From contig CANJLB010000008.1 in NCBI GenBank assembly GCA_947475065.1, positions 1 to 64,000 on the forward strand: 64,000 bases of DNA. The letters are read 5' to 3'. The DNA comes from Opitutia bacterium (GTDB lineage: Bacteria > Verrucomicrobiota > Verrucomicrobiia > Opitutales > Opitutaceae). Positions 39,233 to 47,112 of this stretch are shown piece after piece (within the stretch, counting starts at the first letter, position 1; each line of letters starts with the position of its first letter). The notes under the pieces are model-generated. The model was given only the letters and a program-made list of their open reading frames with translations, made no database searches and was not told the origin of the DNA. The translations under genes and the position numbers were made by a program.

Positions 39233-41382
39233 ACCTCCTCATCGAACCCCTCGGTTGGACGCTCCTTCACACTCTCTGGCAGGGCACCCTGCTCGCCGTT
39301 GCGCTCCAGCTCGCCTGGCCGTTGCTCGCACGCCGCTCCGCTCAGCTGCGCTACGCCGCCGCCTGCCTCGCGCTCACGCTCTTTGTGCTTGCTCCGCTGG
39401 TCACGTTCTCGGTCCTCCGCACCCGTGAATGGCTGGCTCCCACCCCCGAGCCGGCCGCCGTTGTCGTGCCCATGGCTGCGGCCACGTCGGGTGCCACCGT
39501 CGCCGTTGGGGAAACCTTGGCTGCCTCCACCACGGCCTCCGGCGCTGCGGTTCCTGTGCGGGCGGCCGCCCTCACGCGCTTCGGTGCGGCCCTGCGCCCG
39601 CTGTTGCCATGGCTGGTTGCCGCGTGGTTGCTCGGTATAGCCCTTGGCGGACTGCGGCTCGCCTTGGCGTGGCGGCGTGTGCGCGGGCTGGCGCGTTCAC
39701 TTTTCGCGCCGCTGCCCCGGGCGGTCGAGGTGCGGCTCAGCGAGCTGGCCTTCCGTCTTGGCCTGCGCCGCGCCGTGTGCGCGGGGCTGTCCGCTGCGGT
39801 TGATGTCCCGACCGTGGTCGGCTGGGCGCGGCCCGTTGTGCTCGTGCCGGCGGCGATGCTCGCCGGCCTGTCGCCCGCGCAGCTCGATGCGCTGTTGGCC
39901 CACGAACTCGCGCACATCCGCCGTCACGATTTTCTGGTCAACCTCTTCCAAGCGGTGGCCGAGGCGCTCTTTTTCTACCACCCGGGGGTCTATGCCATCA
40001 ACCGCCGCATCCGCGCCGAGCGAGAAAACGCCTGTGACGACATCGCCGTCGGCGTGACCGGAGATGCTGTGGACTATGCCCGCGCGCTTGCCACGCTGGA
40101 AGCCGCGCGCAGCACCGGCGCGCTCGCACTCGCCGCGTCGGGCGATGGCGAGCTGCTCACCCGGGTGCGCCGCCTGCTTGGCTTCACGCCCGCACACGGC
40201 GCGCGCACCATGCCGTTTGCCGGGGCCGTGCTCGCCGCGAGCGGGCTGTTCGTCACCGTCTTGCTGGCGCTGCTCGCCGCCGCATGTGCTCCGGCTTGGT
40301 CCGGCAAGCTGTATCAGGCCGAAGTGACGCTCTTGATCGGGCGGCCTGCCGACCAGCCCCTCACGGGGGCGAGCACCGAGGAGCTGGCCACCGCCGTGAA
40401 GGTCATCGAGAGCCGCGCGGTCGCCACACGGGTGGCCGACCGCCTCAGGAGCAATTCGGGCATTGACGGCCGTTCCCTATTGGCCCCCTACGCCAGCGGC
40501 GCTCTGGCGGTAGAAATCCTGCTGCAGAACCGCTCTATAATCATCCAAGGCCAGAGCCGAGTCATCGCCATCCAATACCGGCACCCCGACCGCCTGATCG
40601 CGGCCAAGGTCGCAAATTATTATGCCCAAGCCTATTTGGAGTACAAAGAGATCACCATTAACAAAGCCGACGTTAGCCTGGCCTCGGAATTAAAGCTGCG
40701 CGTGACTGATCAGGAAAGAAAGGTCGCGGCCGCCGAAAAGGCCATTGATGACTTTAAAAGGGCCAGCGGGAGCATCTATTTGAACGATAAAAGCGACACC
40801 GTCAGAAAAACCCTGTACAGTTTTTCAACCAAGCTTGCCGAACAGCAGAGCGAGCTTAACCGGGCGACAAATTACAGCAATCAGGTTGACCAGTATGTCA
40901 AGGAAGGGCGAGATTTGACAGAGCTGCCGGTTATTTCGACTGGGGCCATCAGCAGTTTGAAGGGACAAATCGCCTCGGCCAACATCGAGATCAAGCAAAT
41001 GGAGGGTGTGTATGGACAATATTGGCCCGCTTTGATCGGGCTAAAAGAGGGACGCAAACAGATGGAGCAGGAGCTGAAGAACGCGGTGGCCAACGCCGTG
41101 GCGCTCGTTCATGCCAACGCGAGCAACGCGAGGGACAATTTGGAGGCAACCAAGGCCTTGATGCAAAAAGCCACGGAAGATGTCCGGCAATTGGACGGAC
41201 TGGCGATTGAATACGACAGACTGGAACTGACAAAAAAAACCGCGATCAGCCTGCTGCAAGAATTGCAGAGCAAACTGGCCAGCTTGACGCAAACTGCGTC
41301 TTTGTATCCGAGTGGGACCAGCATCCTTGACCTCGCGGTCCCGCCCGCCGAGGGCGACTACACCGCGCCGGCCCGACACTAA
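39229..41382 (+). CDS. BlaR1-like M56 metalloprotease fused to a Wzz/GumC-type chain-length-determinant domain
   Basis: This is a 717-aa membrane protein. Residues 1-350 are a BlaR1/MecR1-type peptidase: N-terminal helices (TLLHTLWQGTLLAVALQLAW), DVPTVVGWARPVVLVPAAML, the zinc motif HELAH (225-229) and YHPGVYAINRRIRAERENAC with EVACDD-like ENACDD. A transmembrane helix (AGAVLAASGLFVTVLLALLA) follows at about 332-352. From Tyr362 the protein becomes a Wzz-like domain: YQAEVTLLIGRPADQPLTG, a long coiled coil, then a GNVR-like region (GVYGQYWPALIGLKEGRKQM) and an end ...YPSGTSILDLAVPPAEGDY. The beta-lactam sensor is absent. The Wzz part has much lower GC (27/60 in the row at 40621) than the M56 part (46/60 at 39841), suggesting a joined foreign segment. 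It is coupled to the BlaI-type repressor. Confidence 0.85.
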   Translation: MNLLIEPLGWTLLHTLWQGTLLAVALQLAWPLLARRSAQLRYAAACLALTLFVLAPLVTFSVLRTREWLAPTPEPAAVVVPMAAATSGATVAVGETLAASTTASGAAVPVRAAALTRFGAALRPLLPWLVAAWLLGIALGGLRLALAWRRVRGLARSLFAPLPRAVEVRLSELAFRLGLRRAVCAGLSAAVDVPTVVGWARPVVLVPAAMLAGLSPAQLDALLAHELAHIRRHDFLVNLFQAVAEALFFYHPGVYAINRRIRAERENACDDIAVGVTGDAVDYARALATLEAARSTGALALAASGDGELLTRVRRLLGFTPAHGARTMPFAGAVLAASGLFVTVLLALLAAACAPAWSGKLYQAEVTLLIGRPADQPLTGASTEELATAVKVIESRAVATRVADRLRSNSGIDGRSLLAPYASGALAVEILLQNRSIIIQGQSRVIAIQYRHPDRLIAAKVANYYAQAYLEYKEITINKADVSLASELKLRVTDQERKVAAAEKAIDDFKRASGSIYLNDKSDTVRKTLYSFSTKLAEQQSELNRATNYSNQVDQYVKEGRDLTELPVISTGAISSLKGQIASANIEIKQMEGVYGQYWPALIGLKEGRKQMEQELKNAVANAVALVHANASNARDNLEATKALMQKATEDVRQLDGLAIEYDRLELTKKTAISLLQELQSKLASLTQTASLYPSGTSILDLAVPPAEGDYTAPARH

Positions 41383-41522
41383 CGCAGAGGCCAAGTATCG
41401 CGGCGGGGGACTTGGGGGCATGGCAAGTCTGCGCCCCTGCATGCCCGCAGGCTGCCTCTATGGTTGCGGTGGGGAAAAACTTGGTCTGTGATACCAGCAC
41501 CCAAAATTCCCCAACCCCCACC

Positions 41523-44258
41523 ATGAATCTGAACCGACGCGAATTTCTCACCCAATCGGGCGCGGCCACCGCCGCCTATGTCGCCGCCGGCCTGCTGCCT
41601 GCTCGCGCAGCCACCACCGCCCTGCCGGCCTCGGGCGCCGGCCGGGGGGTCGCCATCATCCGTGATCCCGCCGACGCCGTGGCATCGGCCAAGCCCGTGC
41701 AATGGGCGACGGAGCAGCTGCGCTCGGCGCTCGCCGCACATGGCTTTGATGTGCGTCTCGTCGCACGGCCGGATGAGGCGCGGCCGGACGATTTCTGCGT
41801 GGTGGCATCCGGTGGCGTGGCGGCGGAGACATTGGTGAGCGGCTTTCGTGCCGCCCTGCCTGACGCGGCCGAGGCGCTCGCCATCGCTCCCGGCCGGCTG
41901 GGTACGCGGGAGGCGTTGCTGGCGCAGGGCCGGGACGCACACGGCCTGTCCTATGCGCTGACCGAAATTGCCGACAACGTCACGCTCAGCGACAACCCGT
42001 TCGCTGCGTTGCGGCCCACCCAGGCCGTCGCCGAACGTCCGGCCAACGCCATCCGCAGCGTGATCCGGCTGGTCGTCAGCGAGGTTGAGGACAAGGGCTG
42101 GTTCAACGATCGCGCGTTCTGGACGAGCTACCTCTCGATGCTCGCGGCGCACCGCTTCAACCGCCTCAACCTCTCCTTCGGCCTTGGCTACGACGGCGGC
42201 TACGAGGGCGGCCTCGGCCTGCGCGACGGCTACCTGCATTTCACCTATCCCTTCCTCGTCAAGGTGCCGGGATATGACGTCCGCGCGACCAACCTGCCCG
42301 ACGCCGAGCGCGACCGCAACCTCGCCATGCTCCGCTTCATCAGCGACGAGGCCGCCGCGCGCGGTCTGGATTTTTTCATGGGCCTGTGGACGCACTCCTT
42401 CGAGTGGCCCAACAGCCCCAGCGCCAACCACCTCATCACCGGCCTCACGCCGCAGACGCACGCGCCGTATTGCCGCGACGCCCTTGCGATCATCCTCAAG
42501 GAATGCCCCAACATCACCGGCGTCACCTTCCGCATCCACGGCGAGAGCGGCGTGCCGGAGGGCAACTACGACCTGTGGAAAACTATTTTCAGCGGCCTCA
42601 CGCTCAGCGGGCGCCGCCCCATCCTCGACCTGCACGCCAAGGGCATTGACCAGCCGACGATTGACGCCGCGATGAGCACCGGCCTGCCCGTCAGCATCGC
42701 GCCAAAGTTTTCCGCCGAGCACATGGGCCTGCCCTATCATCAGGCATCCATCCGCCAGAAGGAAATGCCCACGGGCCGACCCGGCACGGCGCAATACGCG
42801 GTGAGCGAGGGCGCGCGCAGCTTCACGCGCTACGGCTACGCCGACCTCATCGCCGCCGGCCGCAAGTACGGCCTCTACCACCGCATCTGGCCCGGCACGC
42901 AGCGGCTCCTGCTCTGGGGGGACCCGGAGTTCGCCGCCGCCTACTCGCGCGCGGGCTCGTTTGGCGGGACGGAAGGCGTGGAGATTTTCGACCCGCTCTC
43001 CTTTAAGGGCCGCAAAGGCTCCGGCCTGCCCGGCGGGCGCGACGGCTATGCCGACGCCACACTGCGCGCGCCCGGCGGCGATTTTGAGAAATACCGGTAC
43101 GGCTACCGGCTCTGGGGCCGGATGTTTTACAACCCCGACACGTCTCCCGAAACCTGGCAGCGGCAGTTGCGCAAAGAATACGGCGACTACGGAGCGAGGA
43201 CGCTAGAAAAGTCGCTCAGCCCTGCCAGTCGCATTCTGCCGCTCGTCACGAGCGCGCACTTGGTATCCGCCTCGAACAACATGTATTGGCCGGAGCTGTA
43301 TGTGAACATGTCCATCGTGAACACGTCGGGAGCCGCGCCGTTCAGCGACTCGGCCGACCCCAAGCGTTTCGGTGGCGTCAGCCCGCTCGACCCGCAGCTT
43401 TTCTACCGCGTGGACGATTACGCCGATGACCTGCTCAAAGGCACGGTCAGTGGCAAATACTCGCCAGTTGAGGTTGCCCAATGGCTGGAAACTCTCGCGC
43501 AGCTTGCCCAAGCTCCGATCATGAGCGTAAGCGTCTCCTTTGTGTGGCCCTTTGTTCGCGACAGCGTAGACGTGCTTGCTCAGGCTTACCTCGGTCTTTT
43601 CTTCGCACAAAAATTCCGGGCTGGGGTGCTCTATCGCCTCTTCGAGCACACCGGAGACGGCACCGCATTGGCTGCCGCCGTGCAAAGCTACCAGTCGGCG
43701 CGCGCAAATTGGACCTATCTCGTTCGAGTGACAAAATCCTATGTCGCTGACTTGTCATGGGGCGACGCTTGGTATCAGCACGGCCATTGGGCGGATCATA
43801 TCACGCGGATTGACGAGGACATCGTGGCGATGCAGGCCAAGACGGCTCCCGCCAGCGCCGCGAACCCCACGCCGGAAAAAACCGCCGCGCTCATCAAGCT
43901 CGTGCAGGCCGGCGCACCCACGCGCCCGGCCCCCGGCGTGACGCACACACCACCCGCAGCGTTCCGCCCCGATCAGCCCGTCGTGCTCACCCTTGCGTCC
44001 GCCACCGGACAGACGCTGCCGAAGGAGGCGACGCTGCACTACCGCCACGCCAACCAAGCCGAGTTCTGGCGGTCCGCCCCAATGGCACGCGACGGCTCCG
44101 GCTTCCGCGCGGCCATCCCCGCCGAGTATGCCAACTCGCCCTTTCATCTGACCTATTATTTCGAACTGAACCACGGTACCGACGTGCCCGCGCTGTTTCC
44201 CGGTTTGGCCGCCAACCTCGCCAACCAACCCTACTGCCTGCTCCTCCGCGCGACGTAG
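41523..44258 (+). CDS. Tat-exported glycosidase-like protein (GH67/alpha-glucuronidase-like N-terminus)
   Basis: This 911-aa protein begins with a twin-arginine signal (NRREFLTQSGAATAAYVAAG). The first domain (about 40-130) has the alpha/beta plan of the N-terminal domain of alpha-glucuronidases and hexosaminidases (WATEQLRSALAAHGFDVRLV and LGTREALLAQGRDAHGLSYA). A barrel-like region follows with WTSYLSMLAAHRFNRLNLSF, FMGLWTHSFEWPNSPSANHL, GVTFRIHGESGVPEGNYDLW and KYGLYHRIWPGTQRLLLWGD. Candidate catalytic acids lie in HGESG and WGDPE. A C-terminal Ig-like/beta-sandwich region (about 800-911) ends the protein. The substrate is unknown. It lies 141 bp after the M56-Wzz fusion on the same strand, so it may act on an extracellular polysaccharide linked to that system. 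Confidence 0.55.
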   Translation: MNLNRREFLTQSGAATAAYVAAGLLPARAATTALPASGAGRGVAIIRDPADAVASAKPVQWATEQLRSALAAHGFDVRLVARPDEARPDDFCVVASGGVAAETLVSGFRAALPDAAEALAIAPGRLGTREALLAQGRDAHGLSYALTEIADNVTLSDNPFAALRPTQAVAERPANAIRSVIRLVVSEVEDKGWFNDRAFWTSYLSMLAAHRFNRLNLSFGLGYDGGYEGGLGLRDGYLHFTYPFLVKVPGYDVRATNLPDAERDRNLAMLRFISDEAAARGLDFFMGLWTHSFEWPNSPSANHLITGLTPQTHAPYCRDALAIILKECPNITGVTFRIHGESGVPEGNYDLWKTIFSGLTLSGRRPILDLHAKGIDQPTIDAAMSTGLPVSIAPKFSAEHMGLPYHQASIRQKEMPTGRPGTAQYAVSEGARSFTRYGYADLIAAGRKYGLYHRIWPGTQRLLLWGDPEFAAAYSRAGSFGGTEGVEIFDPLSFKGRKGSGLPGGRDGYADATLRAPGGDFEKYRYGYRLWGRMFYNPDTSPETWQRQLRKEYGDYGARTLEKSLSPASRILPLVTSAHLVSASNNMYWPELYVNMSIVNTSGAAPFSDSADPKRFGGVSPLDPQLFYRVDDYADDLLKGTVSGKYSPVEVAQWLETLAQLAQAPIMSVSVSFVWPFVRDSVDVLAQAYLGLFFAQKFRAGVLYRLFEHTGDGTALAAAVQSYQSARANWTYLVRVTKSYVADLSWGDAWYQHGHWADHITRIDEDIVAMQAKTAPASAANPTPEKTAALIKLVQAGAPTRPAPGVTHTPPAAFRPDQPVVLTLASATGQTLPKEATLHYRHANQAEFWRSAPMARDGSGFRAAIPAEYANSPFHLTYYFELNHGTDVPALFPGLAANLANQPYCLLLRAT

Positions 44259-44302
44259 GACGCTGGTTTTCGCAGGCCGAGCCGGCTCGGATTCAGAATT
44301 TC

Positions 44303-44390
44303 AACGCAAAGCACGCAAAGAAGCGCGAAAAGCAGACACTGGGCTGGGTTTGGCTTCGGTGATCTTTGCGGTCTTCTGTAAGAATTCAGG
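44303..44390. repeat. CGCAAAG-type dispersed repeat
   Basis: AACGCAAAGCACGCAAAGAA with GCGCGAAAAG (44301-44330) is followed by the near-complement GATCTTTGCGGTCTTCTG (44360-44378). These CGCAAAG words form a partial inverted arrangement. They belong to the set of short mosaic intergenic modules in this window. No coding function is seen; the block is downstream of the glycosidase-like gene. Confidence 0.45.
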
Positions 44391-44445
44391 TTCTGGTGAT
44401 CGCATCAATCGGGGTGCATCCGTGTTTGAAATTCCGCCGCCGGTC

Positions 44446-44706
44446 TCACGGCTTCCGCCTCCGGCGCAGCAGCGCTTTCAATAGGTCGAGCATGCCGACA
44501 TAGCGCAGGTCCGGGTCAACGTATTTTTCCAGCACGTAGAACAGAAAATAGTAAAATCGCGCCGCCGCCCACGCGAGCACCACGACCAGCGCGGCGGTTT
44601 GCCACGACGGGTCACGCAGCAGCAGGCCGGTGCCGGCGAGGACCGCGACCGCGAGAAACAGCCAGCCCTTGAGCACGATGAGGCGCTTGGATTTGAGGTC
44701 GCCCAT
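44446..44706 (-). CDS. Small two-helix membrane protein
   Basis: This 86-aa protein starts MGDLKSKRLIVLKGWLFLAV. Two hydrophobic segments are LKGWLFLAVAVLAGTGLLL and TAALVVVLAWAAARFYYFLF, followed by a short YVLEKYVDPDLRYVGMLDLL and a basic end KALLRRRRKP. The pattern resembles uncharacterised small membrane proteins often found near transport or cytochrome genes. A TTG four codons upstream is an alternative start. It is divergent from the TlpA-like gene at 44874. Confidence 0.65.
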   Translation of the reverse strand: MGDLKSKRLIVLKGWLFLAVAVLAGTGLLLRDPSWQTAALVVVLAWAAARFYYFLFYVLEKYVDPDLRYVGMLDLLKALLRRRRKP

Positions 44707-44873
44707 TCGCCGAGCCAACCGGCCGGCGGGCCGCGCCGCAAGCCCGCCGATGAGGGCCTGCTCTGTTGCGCAGGAAGCGGAATCATCGCCGCCGGCTCCG
44801 GGCCAATCCGAGTGGGGGCGGTCCCAGTCTTTCGGGTTGCGACCAAGCGCATTGCAGGCACGCTTAAGGGCGT

Positions 44874-45731
44874 ATGAAGAGCTTTCTGGTCCCCGTTCTC
44901 CTTGCCGTTGCGCTCCCGTTTGACGCCGCGCACGCCGCTGGCGTCCCCGCCCTGCTCGCCCGGCCGTCGGCCGAGCAGCAGCTCGCCGCTCTGGCCAAGG
45001 AGGTGCAAGCCAAGCTCGCCGCCGGCGCGCACACCGAGGCAGAACTGGCCGGGGAGTTTGACCGGCTCGACGTGCTGTTTGCCGAAAACAAAGGCGGGCC
45101 TGAGGGGATCGTGGCCGACATTCTCACCATGAAAGCCCAGCTTTATCTGGATGTGATTGAAGAGCCCGAGAAGGCCATTGCGGTGTTCCAAAAATTTAAG
45201 GCCGACTTTCCCACCAGCCCGCTGGCCAAGGACGTGGACACTGCGATCAAGGAGGTCGAGCAACAGGCTGAGACCACCAAGGTCGCCCGCTCGCTCAAGC
45301 CCGGCGTCGTGTTTCCCGCGTTTGCCGACAAAACGCTGAAAGACCTCGACGGTCAGCCGTTTTCGCTCGACCGCTTCAGAGGCAAGGTCGTGCTCGTGGA
45401 CTTCTGGGCGACGTGGTGCGGTCCGTGCATTGAGGAGCTGCCCAATGTCATCGCCACCTACAAAAAGCACCACACCGAGGGTTTCGAGATTGTCGGCGTG
45501 AGCCTCGACCGGGAGGGGGACAAGGACAAGCTCACCGCCTTCCTCAAGAAAAACGAGATGCCCTGGCCGCAGTTTTACGACGGCAAATACTGGGAGAGCG
45601 TGCTCGCCGTCCAATACGGTGTCCATTCCATCCCCGCCGCCTATTTGCTGGACCGGGACGGCAAGATCATCGGCAAGGCGCTGCGCGGCGAGGCGCTGGA
45701 GAAAGCCGTCGTCGCCGCCCTGAAAAAGTGA
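44874..45731 (+). CDS. TlpA-like thiol-disulfide oxidoreductase with helical N-terminal domain
   Basis: This 285-aa secreted protein has a signal peptide (FLVPVLLAVALPFDAAHAAG). A helical TPR-like region (about 25-140) ends in AIAVFQKFKADFPTSPLAKD. The thioredoxin domain (about 145-285) has GKVVLVDFWATWCGPCIEEL with a canonical CGPC active site, LPNVIATYKKHHTEGFEIVG and the cis-Pro region YGVHSIPAAYLLDRDGKIIG. Such proteins reduce disulfides, for example in cytochrome c maturation or redox signalling. A second, related gene follows after an inverted repeat. Confidence 0.92.
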   Translation: MKSFLVPVLLAVALPFDAAHAAGVPALLARPSAEQQLAALAKEVQAKLAAGAHTEAELAGEFDRLDVLFAENKGGPEGIVADILTMKAQLYLDVIEEPEKAIAVFQKFKADFPTSPLAKDVDTAIKEVEQQAETTKVARSLKPGVVFPAFADKTLKDLDGQPFSLDRFRGKVVLVDFWATWCGPCIEELPNVIATYKKHHTEGFEIVGVSLDREGDKDKLTAFLKKNEMPWPQFYDGKYWESVLAVQYGVHSIPAAYLLDRDGKIIGKALRGEALEKAVVAALKK

Positions 45732-45741
45732 CCTCTCGCGG

Positions 45742-45808
45742 GTAGGTTGCGCGCTCGTCGCGCAACTCCGTCGCCGGGCCAACGTGGCGCGGCGAGCGCG
45801 CCACCTAC
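45742..45808. repeat. Imperfect inverted repeat of the GTAGG module between the two TlpA-like genes
   Basis: GTAGGTTGCGCGCTCG (45742-45757) and CGAGCGCGCCACCTAC (45793-45808) are complementary at 15 of 16 positions, with a smaller GC-rich hairpin inside. Related GTAGGG/CCCTAC pairs occur at 48.61 and 57.5 kb. It can form a strong stem between the genes, perhaps an attenuator or REP-like element, and lacks a T-run. Confidence 0.65.
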
Positions 45809-45830
45809 AAAAACGCCGCCAACAAATTCC

Positions 45831-46721
45831 ATGAAAACCTCCCGCCTCCGCCCGCGCTCCCTCGCCGCGTGCGCGCTCACCGGCCTCCTCGCCGCCACGC
45901 TCGCGTTTTTCCCGGGCTGTTCGCGCGAGTCCGCCGCACCCGCCGCCGCAGGTGCCAAGGCGCCCAGCGCGCTCACGACGCAGCTCACCGCGCTGGCCGA
46001 GGCCGCCAAGGCCAAACGCACCGCCGGTGCGCACACGGAGACCGAGTTCGCCGCTGAGCTCCGGCAGGTTGACGAACTCCTCGCCGCCCACGCCGGCGTC
46101 CCGGCCGAGGCCGCGCAGGTCGCCATGCTCCGCGCCGAGTTCTGGCACAAGATGCTCGGCAACCCCGACCGCGGCATTGCGCTCTACCAGCAGGTGAAGG
46201 CCGGCTACCCCGGCACGCCCTCGGCCAAGGAGGTGGACGAGGTTGTCGCCGGTGTCATCAAGCTCGAGGCCAAGAAAAAACTCGCGCTATCGCTTGCCAT
46301 TGGCACGAGGTTCCCCGCCTTTGCCGAGGCGGACATCACCGGCCAGTCGCTCACGCCCGCTGGGCAGGGCGGCAAGGTGGTGCTGATTGATTTCTGGGCC
46401 ATGTGGTGCAGCGACTGCATGGCCGAGCTGCCCAACGTCGTCGCCACTTACGAAAAATACCACGCGCAGGGCTTCGACATCGTCGGCGTGAGTCTCGACA
46501 AGGAGGAGGACCGCGCCAAGTTCGCGCCCTTCCTCAAAACCAAGGGCGTCGCGTGGCCGCAGCATTTCGACGGGCAGTTTTGGGAGAATAAAATTGCCGT
46601 GCTCGCCGGCGTCCACCGCACGCCCACCAGCTACCTGCTTGATCGCGACGGTATCATCATCGGCAAAAATCTCGAAGGCCCCGCCCTCGGCGCGGCCGTC
46701 GCCGCCGCGCTGAAAAAATAA
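45831..46721 (+). CDS. Second TlpA-like lipoprotein with variant CSDC active site
   Basis: This 296-aa paralogue of the preceding protein has a lipobox signal (LLAATLAFFPGC, Cys about residue 27) instead of a soluble signal. A helical region has LLAAHAGVPAEAAQVAMLRA and RGIALYQQVKAGYPGTPSAK. The thioredoxin domain GKVVLIDFWAMWCSDCMAEL replaces CGPC with CSDC, and the cis-Pro region is VLAGVHRTPTSYLLDRDGII. The changed intervening residues would shift the redox potential, and the lipid anchor fixes it to the membrane. The two likely arose by tandem duplication and then specialised. Confidence 0.9.
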   Translation: MKTSRLRPRSLAACALTGLLAATLAFFPGCSRESAAPAAAGAKAPSALTTQLTALAEAAKAKRTAGAHTETEFAAELRQVDELLAAHAGVPAEAAQVAMLRAEFWHKMLGNPDRGIALYQQVKAGYPGTPSAKEVDEVVAGVIKLEAKKKLALSLAIGTRFPAFAEADITGQSLTPAGQGGKVVLIDFWAMWCSDCMAELPNVVATYEKYHAQGFDIVGVSLDKEEDRAKFAPFLKTKGVAWPQHFDGQFWENKIAVLAGVHRTPTSYLLDRDGIIIGKNLEGPALGAAVAAALKK

Positions 46722-46812
46722 GCGCAGGGAATGGGACTTCACGGTTTGCACGGATGGACCGGATGACCGGGCTCTGGCTGATTCTCACTTTCCCTCTGCG
46801 CGCTGCGCCAAC

Positions 46813-47100
46813 ATGGACGAACCCCGTAACGACGAACCTTCCAGCCAGCCCACCTTCAAAGCGTCGCTTGGCTGGGCGTTCTGGGTGCCAGTTGCGCTCG
46901 TCCTTTATGTGCTGAGCACCGGGCCTGCCCTGTGTCTGGTGGAGCAACATTGGATCCTCCATTCTTACGCGACTTGGAGGACGATTTACTCTCCCTTGGT
47001 CTGGTTGGCTGAAAACTTTGGGCCGTTCGGGTCCACGCTTTTTTGGTATGTCAATCTTTGGAGCCTCAGTCGAGCGCACACGCCTGTGTCGCGACACAGG
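46813..47100 (+). CDS. Small membrane protein without a stop codon at its natural end
   Basis: It starts MDEPRNDEPSSQPTFKASLG, then a helix WAFWVPVALVLYVLSTGPAL and a region YSPLVWLAENFGPFGSTLFW with YVNLWSL. This matches a family of ~90-aa membrane proteins I recall from Verrucomicrobia/Planctomycetes ('fwv...lvlYvLS.GP......YaPl.wl......l..wY..lW'), which end just after the wY..lW motif. Here no stop follows: the frame runs on through a perfect palindrome (47083-47100) and antisense through the convergent MFS gene to 48021. I therefore place a tentative end at the palindrome. A lost stop by deletion or frameshift is likely. Confidence 0.5.
47083..47100. terminator. Perfect 18-bp palindrome between converging genes
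   Basis: CCTGTGTCGCGACACAGG is self-complementary over its full length and lies 12 bp from the MFS stop codon. It would form a stem with no more than a minimal loop. No long T-run follows on either strand, so the terminator role is uncertain. A binding site or a deletion scar that removed the stop of the small membrane gene is also possible. Confidence 0.4.
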
Positions 47101-47112
47101 TTTAGGAAACCC

